Assembly: GCF_029167625.1 (NCBI RefSeq)
Contig: NZ_CP119145.1
Location: forward strand, 5,828,001 to 5,892,000
DNA from: Streptomyces sp. AM 4-1-1
Lineage (GTDB): Bacteria > Actinomycetota > Actinomycetes > Streptomycetales > Streptomycetaceae
Length of the DNA: 64,000 nucleotides
Reading direction: 5' to 3'
Below the pieces are notes generated by a model that did no database searches, was not told where the DNA came from, and saw nothing but the letters and a program-made list of their open reading frames with translations. The number at the start of each line of letters is the position of its first letter. Position 1 is the first letter of the stretch. Positions 9,461 through 16,983 of this stretch are shown piece by piece. The position numbers and the translations under genes are program-made.

Positions 9461-10690
9461 GTGTCCGCCGCGCCCTCGCAGACGCCTCCCAAGCCCACCT
9501 GGGACCCCCGGGACCCGGGCCGTCCCTGGCTGCGTCCGACCATCCGGATACGCCTCACGCTGCTCTACGGCGGCATGTTCCTGATCGCGGGCATCCTGCT
9601 GCTCTCGATCATCTACATGCTGGCGGCCCAGGCCCTGCACGACGCCGGGGGCCCTGACTTCCAGGTGTCGGGCACGAACATCCAGATCACCAGCGACTCC
9701 TGTCCCCAGCTCGGCGGAGCGCTGAACAACGACCAGCTGAACGGCGGCATCAAGGCGTGCACGGCGACCATGCGCCAGCACGCCCTGGACGATCTGCTGA
9801 ACCGGGCGCTGTTCGCGCTGGTCGGTCTCAGCGTGATCGCCTTCGCCTTCGGCTACGCGATGGCGGGCCGGGTGCTCTCGCCGCTCGGCAAGATCACCCG
9901 TACCGCCCGCCGGGTCGCCGGGACGGACCTGTCCCGGCGGATCGAGCTGGACGGCCCCGACGACGAGCTCAAGGAGCTGTCCGACACCTTCGACGACATG
10001 CTCGACCGGCTTGAGCGGGCCTTCACCGCACAGCAGCGGTTCGTCGGGAACGCCTCGCACGAACTGCGTACCCCCCTCGCGATCAACCGCACGCTGCTGG
10101 AGGTCCACCTCTCCGACCCCGAGGCCCCGCCCGAGCTCCAGCAGCTCGGCAGGACCCTGCTCGCCACCAACGAGCGCAGCGAACAGCTGGTCGAGGGGTT
10201 GCTGCTGCTCGCCCGCAGCGACAACCAGATCGTCGAGCGCAAACCGGTGGACCTCGCCGAGGTCGCCACCCGCGCCATCGACCAGGCGCACGCGGAGGCC
10301 GAGGCCAGGGGCGTGGAGATCCTGGGCGACCGGGCCCCGGCGGTCGTACAGGGCAACGGCGTCCTGCTGGAGCGGATCGCGCTGAACCTCGTACAGAACG
10401 CCGTGCGCTACAACGTCCCCGAGGGCGGCTGGGTGGTGGTCACCACCGAGTCGCAGCCGGGGCAGGCGGTGCTGATCGTCTCGAACACGGGCCCCGTGGT
10501 GCCCGCCTACGAGATCGACAACCTCTTCGAGCCCTTCAGGCGACTGCGTACCGAGCGGACGGGCAGCGACAAGGGGGTCGGGCTCGGTCTGTCGATCGCG
10601 CGTTCCGTGGCGCGGGCCCACGGGGGCCGGATCTTCGCGGAACCCCGCGAGGGCGGTGGTCTCGTGATGCGTGTCACCCTGCCCCTCTGA
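9461..10690 (+). CDS. cutS: sensor histidine kinase CutS
   Basis: A 409-residue membrane kinase with a GTG start at 9461. Order: N-terminal cytoplasmic Pro-rich stretch, membrane helix LLYGGMFLIAGILLLSIIYML, a short sensor loop of about 50 residues containing two Cys (SCPQ and KACTA), second membrane helix (ALFALVGLSVIAFAFGYAM), HAMP linker, H-box ASHELRTPLAIN with the phosphorylated His about residue 200, then a HATPase with N-box (LNLVQNAVRYN), G1 (VSNTGPVV) and G2 (DKGVGLGLSIARSVARAHGG). The two sensor-loop cysteines are a visible candidate redox sensing pair; that is inference. It is cotranscribed with cutR and phosphorylates it. Confidence 0.9.
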   Translation: MSAAPSQTPPKPTWDPRDPGRPWLRPTIRIRLTLLYGGMFLIAGILLLSIIYMLAAQALHDAGGPDFQVSGTNIQITSDSCPQLGGALNNDQLNGGIKACTATMRQHALDDLLNRALFALVGLSVIAFAFGYAMAGRVLSPLGKITRTARRVAGTDLSRRIELDGPDDELKELSDTFDDMLDRLERAFTAQQRFVGNASHELRTPLAINRTLLEVHLSDPEAPPELQQLGRTLLATNERSEQLVEGLLLLARSDNQIVERKPVDLAEVATRAIDQAHAEAEARGVEILGDRAPAVVQGNGVLLERIALNLVQNAVRYNVPEGGWVVVTTESQPGQAVLIVSNTGPVVPAYEIDNLFEPFRRLRTERTGSDKGVGLGLSIARSVARAHGGRIFAEPREGGGLVMRVTLPL

Positions 10691-11096
10691 GAAGCTGGGG
10701 CGGGACGAGGAGGTTCAGACCACTTCGTTCGCTCGGAGCGGAATTTTCAGGGCCGGAACCCGAGCAATTCATGTGTGATCGATCACAGAATCGAATTTCC
10801 GGCCATCCACGCTCAGTAACCGGACTTCCCAGCGGAAAGCCGGGAAACGTCCGGGTTTTCGAGGGGCGATATCACGGGAAGTACACGGGGTGGCGCACGT
10901 AAGGTGCACCATTCGGACCGTGTACGGTCCCCATCGCCACCCAAGCCGACCGCCTCCCCAGGGGGCCGGTTGGGTGTCGATTGAGTAACAGACCTTGATG
11001 TGAGGCAAAATCTCCGCCTCAGGTCGGGCACAAGTCCGGCCTCTCACGCGTTACGTGCGCTGAGACACCCGCAGACACCCAGAGGGGGAGAGCGAC
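10691..11096. promoter_or_regulatory. intergenic region upstream of the DUF4193 gene, with palindrome TGTGATCGATCACA at 10774-10787
   Basis: These 406 bases have no supportable gene. The striking site is a perfect 14-bp palindrome, TGTGATCGATCACA. It resembles a CRP-type pair of half sites TGTGA/TCACA but with a 4-base rather than 6-base spacer. The sequence is relatively AT-rich around it (gaattttcag, tcgaatttcc), typical of a Streptomyces promoter region. A possible start-proximal element is TTGAGT at 10980 followed by an A-rich patch. The regulator is unknown. Confidence 0.45.
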
Positions 11097-11393
11097 ATGG
11101 CAACGGATTACGACACCCCACGCAAGACCGACGACGACGTCGATCAGGACAGCCTTGAAGAGCTCAAGGCTCGTCGGAGCGACAAGACGGCATCCGCCGT
11201 TGACGTCGACGAATTCGACGCGGCCGAAGGACTGGAGCTGCCCGGCGCGGACCTTTCCAACGAGGAACTGGCCGTCCGGGTCCTGCCCAAGCAGGCCGAC
11301 GAGTTCACATGCATGAGCTGCTTCCTCGTGCACCACCGCAGTCAGCTGGCCCGCGAGAAGAACGGCCAGCCGATCTGCCGCGACTGCGACTGA
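11097..11393 (+). CDS. DUF4193 family protein with C-terminal zinc-ribbon cysteines
   Basis: A 98-residue acidic protein, MATDYDTPRKTDDDVDQDSL, with a strong GGGGGAG ribosome site. The N-terminal two thirds are Asp/Glu-rich and likely disordered. The C-terminus contains two Cys-x-x-Cys pairs (FTCMSCFLVHH and PICRDCD) spaced about 25 residues apart, which would form a small zinc ribbon. This is a widespread actinobacterial family without an assigned role. It is followed 13 bases later by the gene at 11407, probably in one operon. Confidence 0.85.
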   Translation: MATDYDTPRKTDDDVDQDSLEELKARRSDKTASAVDVDEFDAAEGLELPGADLSNEELAVRVLPKQADEFTCMSCFLVHHRSQLAREKNGQPICRDCD

Positions 11394-11406
11394 GGTCCGG
11401 TCGGCC

Positions 11407-12342
11407 GTGGCAGGCGACACACCGTTCCGGAAGCGCCGCTCGCGGCGCAAGAAGTCGTCGGAGGCGGATCAGGGCGGTACAGGCTCGGCGCAGGGCGTAG
11501 CAGCGCCCGCCGAGCGGTCCGCCCTGGCACCCTCCCCGGACGCACCTGACGACGAGCGGGGCCGTCCGGCCTCGCTCGAAGCAGTCGACACGGCCGACAG
11601 GGCCGAAGAGGTCGACAGGACGGAGCCCGTGACCGGGGCAGGCCGTCCGAACGTGGTGAAACGGGGAGTACGCAGGGGCGGGGAGGGCGCCCGAGCAGCG
11701 GTCGGTCACATCACCGACCGCGTCATCGACATCGCCCCCCGCGTCCCCGTCCGCGATCTCGGAACACTCCGCAGGCAGTTCCCGGACCGCGGCCCGGAGG
11801 AGATCGCCGACCGGCTCGTCGCCGGTGCGACCAGAGCCACCGCCGCCGTCGGCGCCGGCATCGGCGCGGCGGCCATGATGCCCGTTCCGCCCGCCATGCT
11901 CGCCGAGCTGGCCGCGGAGATCACCGGGGTCGCCGCGATCGAGCTGAAGCTCATCGCCGAACTCCACGAGGTCTACGGACGGCGCCCGCCGGGCCACCTC
12001 GGCCGGCGCAGCACCGCGTACCTGACGTCCTGGACGGAGGAACGCGGCATCGACGTGCTGCGCCTCTCGACGTTCGACGCCGCGCTCGGCGGCCGGATGA
12101 AGCGCGAACTGCGTCAGCAGATCACCAGGCGCATGGTGCGCGATCTGCCGAACCTGGCCCCGTTCCTGGTCGGTGCCGCGTTCGGCGCGATCATGAACCG
12201 ACGTGACACCGCGAAGCTCGCCGAACGCGTCAGGAAGGACCTCCGCGAGCACCAGGTCCCGTGGGACCGGCTGCCCGAGCTGCCTCCACTGGAGCGGCCC
12301 GACCCGCTGCCCGGGGAAATCGCGGAGAAGCTGGGGGACTGA
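11407..12342 (+). CDS. conserved protein with EcsC-like helical core, function unknown
   Basis: A 311-residue protein starting with GTG at 11407 (VAGDTPFRKRRSRRKKSS). The first about 100 residues are basic and low-complexity. From about residue 95 the sequence becomes an ordered Ala-rich helical domain: DRLVAGATRATAAVGAGIG, MMPVPPAMLAELAAEITG, then VYGRRPPGH and FLVGAAFGAIMNRRDT. This alternation of glycine-rich hydrophobic helices resembles EcsC-family proteins, which associate with membranes; I give that as a resemblance only. It lies in the conserved cutRS-DUF4193-dut neighbourhood. Confidence 0.65.
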   Translation: MAGDTPFRKRRSRRKKSSEADQGGTGSAQGVAAPAERSALAPSPDAPDDERGRPASLEAVDTADRAEEVDRTEPVTGAGRPNVVKRGVRRGGEGARAAVGHITDRVIDIAPRVPVRDLGTLRRQFPDRGPEEIADRLVAGATRATAAVGAGIGAAAMMPVPPAMLAELAAEITGVAAIELKLIAELHEVYGRRPPGHLGRRSTAYLTSWTEERGIDVLRLSTFDAALGGRMKRELRQQITRRMVRDLPNLAPFLVGAAFGAIMNRRDTAKLAERVRKDLREHQVPWDRLPELPPLERPDPLPGEIAEKLGD

Positions 12343-12443
12343 CCCCGTACCGCGAGCCCGCGCGGGCGGCCGGACGGCTCGGTCCCCGCCGGGCCGGACG
12401 ACGGGTCCGCGCCACAGCGAGGGGCGCGGTACGCCGAACGGCG

Positions 12444-12899
12444 TCAGTGGCCCCCGGCCGCCAGCGCCGCCACCAGGGCCTGCGGCTCCCGGGTCGACAG
12501 ATAGACGTACGGCGTCGGGTCGGCCGGGTCCGTGACCTTCACCCGCACGGCCGTCGGGATGTAGCTGCGCAGCAGCATGAACGCCCGGGTGTCCGCCTTG
12601 TAGGAACGCCAGGCGCGCGCCTCCTCCTCGTCCAGCACCTCGGCGTCACCGAGCGCCGAGACCGGGATGCGGGCGTCGCCCGCGACGAGGGAGCCCGCCA
12701 CCACCCGGATGCGCACCGATCCGTACGCGCTCACCAGCACCGCCGTCACGGCCGTGCCGCCGACCAGTCCGCCGAGCAGCGGCAGCGTGCCGAGCGGCAG
12801 CAGCATCAAGGCGCAGGCGATCCCGACCAGGAAGGCGATGAGCCACCAGGAGCGGGGCGCGGTGAGACGTTCGTCGAAGGGGGGCGCGGAAGGCTGCAT
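12444..12899 (-). CDS. DUF3093 membrane protein
   Basis: A 151-residue protein starting MQPSAPPFDERLTAPRSWW at the ATG at 12899. Two hydrophobic helices (WLIAFLVGIACALMLLP and LLGGLVGGTAVTAVLVSAYG) form a hairpin in the membrane. They are followed by a PH-like soluble domain with RIRVVAGSLVAGDARIPVSA, ARAWRSYKADTRAFMLLRSY and the conserved ending YVYLSTREPQALVAAL. This is the DUF3093 family, found next to dut across actinobacteria. No biochemical role is known. It is divergent from the thioesterase gene. Confidence 0.85.
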   Translation of the reverse strand: MQPSAPPFDERLTAPRSWWLIAFLVGIACALMLLPLGTLPLLGGLVGGTAVTAVLVSAYGSVRIRVVAGSLVAGDARIPVSALGDAEVLDEEEARAWRSYKADTRAFMLLRSYIPTAVRVKVTDPADPTPYVYLSTREPQALVAALAAGGH

Positions 12900-12957
12900 G
12901 AATCCAAGCTTGGCACGGCGCGACCCGCGGGCAGCCGCGCGGGTAAGGTCTGCGCCT

Positions 12958-13542
12958 GTGAGTGGAACATCTACGGCTCTGACGCCCCCCACCGACGCGG
13001 TCGCGCCGGTACGTCATCCCGAAGCACCGGCGCCCGGGGAACTCCTCGGCTCGCATTACGAACACTGTTTCGGCTGCGGCGGGGGACAGCCGCACGGACT
13101 GCACCTCCAGGCCCGCGCGGGCGAGGGCGTGCGCGTCACCGCCGAGTTCACCGTGCAGGCCGCCCACCAGGGCGCCCCGGGGCTGGCGCACGGAGGAGTC
13201 CTGGCCAGCGCGCTGGACGAGACGCTGGGCTCGCTGAACTGGCTGCTGCGGGTGATCGCGGTGACCGGCCGGCTGGAGACCGACTTCGTCCGGCCGGTGC
13301 CGGTGGACACCGTGCTCCACCTCGACGCCGAGATCACCGCCGTGCACGGCCGGAAGATCTACTCCACCGCGACCGGCCGGATCGGTGGTCCGGACGGGCC
13401 TGTCGCGGTCCGCGCCGACGCCCTCTTCATCGAGGTCAAGGTCGACCACTTCGTCGACAACGGCCGCCCGGCCGAGATCCGGGCCGCGATGGCCGATCCG
13501 GACCAGGTCAAGCGGGCCCGTGCCTTCGAGGTGAACCCCTGA
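12958..13542 (+). CDS. PaaI-family hotdog thioesterase
   Basis: A 194-residue hotdog-fold protein starting at the GTG at 12958. There is no good ribosome site, but TAAGGT at 12944-12949 lies 8 bases before the codon, so a leaderless transcript is plausible. The conserved FGCGGGQPHGLHLQ motif, then LAHGGVLASALDETLGSL with the catalytic Asp/Glu helix, and FVRPVPVDTVLHLDAEI identify the PaaI/YbgC-like acyl-CoA thioesterase family. It overlaps the dut start by one base (TGATG), so coupling with dut is likely. Substrate unknown. Confidence 0.85.
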   Translation: MSGTSTALTPPTDAVAPVRHPEAPAPGELLGSHYEHCFGCGGGQPHGLHLQARAGEGVRVTAEFTVQAAHQGAPGLAHGGVLASALDETLGSLNWLLRVIAVTGRLETDFVRPVPVDTVLHLDAEITAVHGRKIYSTATGRIGGPDGPVAVRADALFIEVKVDHFVDNGRPAEIRAAMADPDQVKRARAFEVNP

Positions 13543-14069
13543 TGCGCCGTCCCGTCGATGTGCTGATCCGCCTGGTGGACCCGGACGTGCCGATCCCGTC
13601 GTACGGCCATCCGGGCGATGCGGGGGCCGACCTGGTGACCACCGAGGCCGCCGAGCTGGCTCCCGGCGAGCGGACCGTCCTGCCGACCGGGGTTTCCGTC
13701 GCCATCCCGGACGGGTACGCGGCCTTCGTGCATCCCCGATCCGGTCTCGCCGCCCGCTGCGGAGTCGCCTTCGTGAATGCCCCGGGGACGGTTGATGCCG
13801 GGTACCGTGGGGAGATCAAGGTGATCGTCATCAACCTCGATCCACGGGAGACCGTACGGTTCGAACGGTTCGACCGGATTGCCCAACTGGTCGTCCAGCA
13901 GGTCGAGAAGGTGCGCTTCCACGAGGTGGCGGAGCTTCCCGGTTCGGCGCGGGGCGAGGGGGGCTTCGGCTCCACCGGTGGCCACGCCGCCGTCGATGGC
14001 GCCAGGGACGGGATCACCCAGGGTGGGAACAGCTACGCTTCGGTCGTATCCGACCGGGAAGGACAGTGA
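13542..14069 (+). CDS. dut: deoxyuridine 5'-triphosphate nucleotidohydrolase
   Basis: A 175-residue trimeric dUTPase that hydrolyses dUTP to dUMP and pyrophosphate. All five motifs are visible: DAGADLVT (1), PRSGLAARCG (2), GTVDAGYRGEIKVIVIN (3), RIAQLVVQQV (4) and the C-terminal arm RGEGGFGSTGGH (5) with the Phe that stacks on uracil. The C-terminus extends about 25 residues past motif 5 (DGARDGITQGGNSY). The ATG overlaps the preceding stop. A gene for a DUF3710 protein follows at once. Confidence 0.95.
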   Translation: MRRPVDVLIRLVDPDVPIPSYGHPGDAGADLVTTEAAELAPGERTVLPTGVSVAIPDGYAAFVHPRSGLAARCGVAFVNAPGTVDAGYRGEIKVIVINLDPRETVRFERFDRIAQLVVQQVEKVRFHEVAELPGSARGEGGFGSTGGHAAVDGARDGITQGGNSYASVVSDREGQ

Positions 14070-14070
14070 C

Positions 14071-14847
14071 GTGTTCGGACGTCGCAAGAAGAGTGATTCC
14101 GCCGAGGACGTGGCGGACGAAGCGCGCGAGGCCGAGCAGGTCGCCGACGAGCTCGAAGGCACCGACGAGGCCGCCGGGGGTGGCTCGCGCCGCACCAACC
14201 TCCCGCCGGCCCCCCGGCCGGACGGACCGTGGGACATCGACGAGGTCTCCCAGCCCGACGAGGGCCGGGTCGACCTGGGCGGCATCTTCGTGCCCGGGGT
14301 CGAGGGCATGGAGCTGCGGGTAGAGGTGGCCGGTGACGCGATCGTCGCCGCGACCGTCGTCCTGCGCGACAGCGCGATCCAGCTCCAGGCATTCGCCGCC
14401 CCCAAGAAGACGGGCATCTGGGGCGAGGTCCGCGAGGAGATCGCCTCGGGCATCACCCAGCAGGGCGGGATCATCGACGAGGTCGAGGGACCGCTGGGCT
14501 GGGAGCTGCGGGCGCAGGTCCCCGTGCAGCTCCCGGACGGGACGAACGGCGTGCAGCTGGTGCGTTTCGTCGGCGTCGACGGGCCGCGCTGGTTCCTGCG
14601 CGGTGTGATCTCCGGTCAGGGCGCGGTGCAGCCGGAGGCCGCGGGACTGCTGGAGACGATCTTCCGGGACACCGTGGTCGTCCGTGGCGAGGGTCCGATG
14701 GCGCCGCGCGACCCGATCGTCCTGAAGCTCCCCAACGACGCCCAGATGGTGCCGGAAGGCGTCCAGCAGGAGGATCAGGAGAACTCGAAGTTCTCCGGTG
14801 GCATGGGGCAGCTCCAGCGCGGGCCCGAGATCACCGAGATCCGCTGA
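14071..14847 (+). CDS. DUF3710 family protein
   Basis: A 258-residue protein with GTG start (VFGRRKKSDSAEDVADEA), one base after the dut stop. The first about 50 residues are acidic and disordered. The conserved domain shows GPWDIDEV, VDLGGIFVPGVEGMELRVEV, LQAFAAPKKTGIWGEVREEI, FVGVDGPRWFLRGVISGQ and DPIVLKLP. This is the standard dut-adjacent actinobacterial family. No function is established. A strong terminator follows 32 bases downstream. Confidence 0.85.
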   Translation: MFGRRKKSDSAEDVADEAREAEQVADELEGTDEAAGGGSRRTNLPPAPRPDGPWDIDEVSQPDEGRVDLGGIFVPGVEGMELRVEVAGDAIVAATVVLRDSAIQLQAFAAPKKTGIWGEVREEIASGITQQGGIIDEVEGPLGWELRAQVPVQLPDGTNGVQLVRFVGVDGPRWFLRGVISGQGAVQPEAAGLLETIFRDTVVVRGEGPMAPRDPIVLKLPNDAQMVPEGVQQEDQENSKFSGGMGQLQRGPEITEIR

Positions 14848-14879
14848 ACAGAGCGCGACGAGCGGCGCCAGGCCGCTCG

Positions 14880-14927
14880 GGCCGGTGGGCCGCACTCCTC
14901 CCCGGGAGTGCGGCCCACCGGCCTTTT
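14880..14927 (+). terminator. rho-independent terminator after the dut operon
   Basis: A perfect 19-bp stem (14880-14898 with 14905-14923), 6-base loop TCCCCG, followed by TTTT. The arm begins GGCCGGTGGGCCGCACTCC. It is one of the strongest hairpins in the window and separates the dut operon from kdp. Confidence 0.9.
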
Positions 14928-14971
14928 CACGCGCCTTCACGCAGGTCGGGGCGGTGGAGCCGTATGAATGA

Positions 14972-15014
14972 CGTCAACGGACCGCCCCGGTTCGTAAGGA
15001 AGCCGTCAACGGAC
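14972..15014 (+). promoter_or_regulatory. direct repeats upstream of kdp (candidate KdpE operator)
   Basis: CGTCAACGGAC occurs perfectly twice, at 14972-14982 and 15004-15014, 32 bases apart (about three helical turns), each followed by a GC-rich block. The pair lies about 70-110 bases before the first kdp start. Same-face direct repeats of this kind are typical response-regulator sites. Assignment to KdpE is inference from position. Confidence 0.4.
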
Positions 15015-15085
15015 GCCGGGGCGGCTCCCGGGCGATGTCTCCTCAAGAGGTCAGAGAATCCGCACCTCATCCAGGAGCACACGAA

Positions 15086-15169
15086 ATGGCCGATCCGGCC
15101 TTCGTCGTCATCACACTCGCGGTCTTCGCTCTGGTGGCCCTCGTCGCCAAAGGGGTGGCGAAGCTGTGA
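15086..15169 (+). CDS. 27-residue membrane peptide at the head of the kdp operon
   Basis: Starts MADPAFVVITLAVFALVALV and ends AKGVAKL; a single membrane helix with a basic C-terminus. The ATG is preceded by CAGGAG at 10 bases. Its stop overlaps the GTG start of kdpF in a GTGA junction, so the two are translationally coupled. It resembles KdpF in size and topology but not in sequence. It could be a second accessory peptide of the KdpFABC complex, like the lipid-like role of KdpF; this is inference. Confidence 0.65.
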   Translation: MADPAFVVITLAVFALVALVAKGVAKL

Positions 15170-15255
15170 CCGCCGAGAACATCGCCGGCCTCCTCGTGGC
15201 CGTCGCCCTGCTGGGCTGTCTCGTCCTCGCCCTTCTGCACCCGGAGAGGTTCTGA
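15166..15255 (+). CDS. kdpF: KdpF, small stabilising subunit of the K+-transporting ATPase
   Basis: A 29-residue peptide beginning VTAENIAGLLVAVALLGCL and ending LALLHPERF. The single hydrophobic helix plus the terminal x-x-P-E-R-F tail is the KdpF signature. KdpF packs against KdpA and stabilises the KdpABC complex in the inner membrane. The GTG start overlaps the stop of the upstream 27-residue peptide gene, and kdpA begins 3 bases after its stop. Confidence 0.9.
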   Translation: MTAENIAGLLVAVALLGCLVLALLHPERF

Positions 15256-15258
15256 GCG

Positions 15259-16983
15259 ATGAGCCCCGTCCTCGCCGGCGTGCTCCAGCTCCTCGCGCTC
15301 GTCGTGGCGCTCGGTCTGGCGTACCGCCCGCTCGGTGACCACATGGCCCGGGTCTACTCCGGAGGCCCGCACCTGCGGGCCGAGAAGTGGATCTACCGGG
15401 CCGTCGGCGTCGATCCCGACGCCCGGATGCGCTGGCCCGCGTATCTGCGCGGAGTCCTCGCCTTCTCCCTGGTGAGCCTCCTCTTCCTCTATCTGCTCCA
15501 GCGGCTCCAGGGCGGCCTGCCGGGCTCGCTCGGCTTCGTCGCGATCGATCCCGACCAGGCGTTCAACACGGCGGCGTCCTTCGTCGCCAACACCAACTGG
15601 CAGTCGTACGCCGGTGAACAGGCCATGGGCCATGTCGTCCAGACCGGCGGGCTGGCGGTGCAGAACTTCGTCTCGGCCGCCGTGGGCATGGCGGTCGCGG
15701 TGGCGCTGGTACGGGGCTTCGCCCGCACCGGGACCGCCGGGTCCGGTCGCGGGGGCGAGGACTCCGGCGGCGCGGACGACCCCGCGTCCCGTTCGGGCGA
15801 GCTGGGCAACTTCTGGTCGGACCTGGTGCGCGGTGTCGTCCGCGTACTGCTGCCGCTCTCCGTCGTCGGCGCGCTCGTGCTGGTCTCCCGCGGTGTCATA
15901 CAGAACTTCTCGGGCGTCCACGAGGTCGGGCAGTTCCTCGGCGGCACCCAGCAGTGGAACGGCGGCGCGGTCGCCTCCCAGGAGGTCATCAAGGAGCTTG
16001 GCACGAACGGCGGCGGCTACTTCAACGCCAACTCGGCCCACCCGTACGAGAATCCCGACGGGTTCTCCAACCTCTTCGAGATCTTCCTGATCCTCCTGAT
16101 CCCGTTCGCGCTCACCCGCACCTTCGGCCGGATGGCCGGCTCGTTGCGGCAGGGGTACGCGATCCTCGCCACCATGGGCGTCATCTGGCTGTCCTTCACG
16201 GCGCTGATGATGTGGACCGAGTTCTCCCACCACGGGCCGGCGTTCGAGCTGGTGGGCGGGGCGACGGAGGGCAAGGAGAATCGTTTCGGCATAGGGGGTT
16301 CCTCGCTCTTCGCGGTGGCCACCACGCTCACCTCGACCGGCGCGGTGAACTCCTTCCACTCCTCGTACACCGGATTCGGCGGCTGCATCACCATGCTGGG
16401 GATGCAGCTCGGCGAGATCGCCCCGGGAGGTGTCGGCTCCGGGCTGTACGGGGCGCTGGTCATGGCGGTCATCGCGGTCTTCATCGCGGGCCTGATGGTC
16501 GGCCGTACCCCCGAATACCTCGGCAAGAAGATCGGCACCCGGCAGATCAAGCTCGCCGCCTGCTACATCCTGGTCACCCCGGCGCTGGTGCTCTGCTTCA
16601 CCGCGCTGTCGGTGGCCCTGCCCACCCCCGGCGACTCCATGACCAACTCGGGGGCGCACGGCTTCTCCGAGATCCTGTACGCCTACACCTCGGGCGCCAA
16701 CAACAACGGTTCGGCGTTCGCCGGGCTCGACGCGGACACCCAGTGGTTCAACACCACCATCGGGCTCGCGATGCTGCTGGGCCGGTTCCTGCCGATGGTG
16801 TTCGTCCTGGCCCTGGCCGGATCGCTCGCCGGGCAGCGACCCGTGCCCGCGACCGCGGGCACCCTCTCCACCGACAAGCCCCTCTTCAGCGGGCTGCTGG
16901 CCGGCACGATCATGATCGTCGCCGGGCTGACCTACTTCCCGGCCCTGGCACTGGGCCCGCTCGCCGAAGGGCTCGCCTCATGA
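15259..16983 (+). CDS. kdpA: KdpA, potassium-binding channel-like subunit
   Basis: A 574-residue polytopic protein of the superfamily of K+ transporters. The four pore-loop repeats can be followed: [53 protein letters not shown] and [15 protein letters not shown], whose glycines form the selectivity filter. A hydrophilic Gly/Ser/Asp-rich insert ([19 protein letters not shown], about residues 161-179) sits in a cytoplasmic loop and makes the protein slightly longer than the E. coli form. The stop overlaps the kdpB start (ATGA). Confidence 0.97.
   Translation: MSPVLAGVLQLLALVVALGLAYRPLGDHMARVYSGGPHLRAEKWIYRAVGVDPDARMRWPAYLRGVLAFSLVSLLFLYLLQRLQGGLPGSLGFVAIDPDQAFNTAASFVANTNWQSYAGEQAMGHVVQTGGLAVQNFVSAAVGMAVAVALVRGFARTGTAGSGRGGEDSGGADDPASRSGELGNFWSDLVRGVVRVLLPLSVVGALVLVSRGVIQNFSGVHEVGQFLGGTQQWNGGAVASQEVIKELGTNGGGYFNANSAHPYENPDGFSNLFEIFLILLIPFALTRTFGRMAGSLRQGYAILATMGVIWLSFTALMMWTEFSHHGPAFELVGGATEGKENRFGIGGSSLFAVATTLTSTGAVNSFHSSYTGFGGCITMLGMQLGEIAPGGVGSGLYGALVMAVIAVFIAGLMVGRTPEYLGKKIGTRQIKLAACYILVTPALVLCFTALSVALPTPGDSMTNSGAHGFSEILYAYTSGANNNGSAFAGLDADTQWFNTTIGLAMLLGRFLPMVFVLALAGSLAGQRPVPATAGTLSTDKPLFSGLLAGTIMIVAGLTYFPALALGPLAEGLAS

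Noticed and set aside
10769..11047. 92-codon minus-strand frame in the gap before the DUF4193 gene
   Set aside because: No ribosome site, composition unlike coding DNA, and it covers the palindrome and promoter region.
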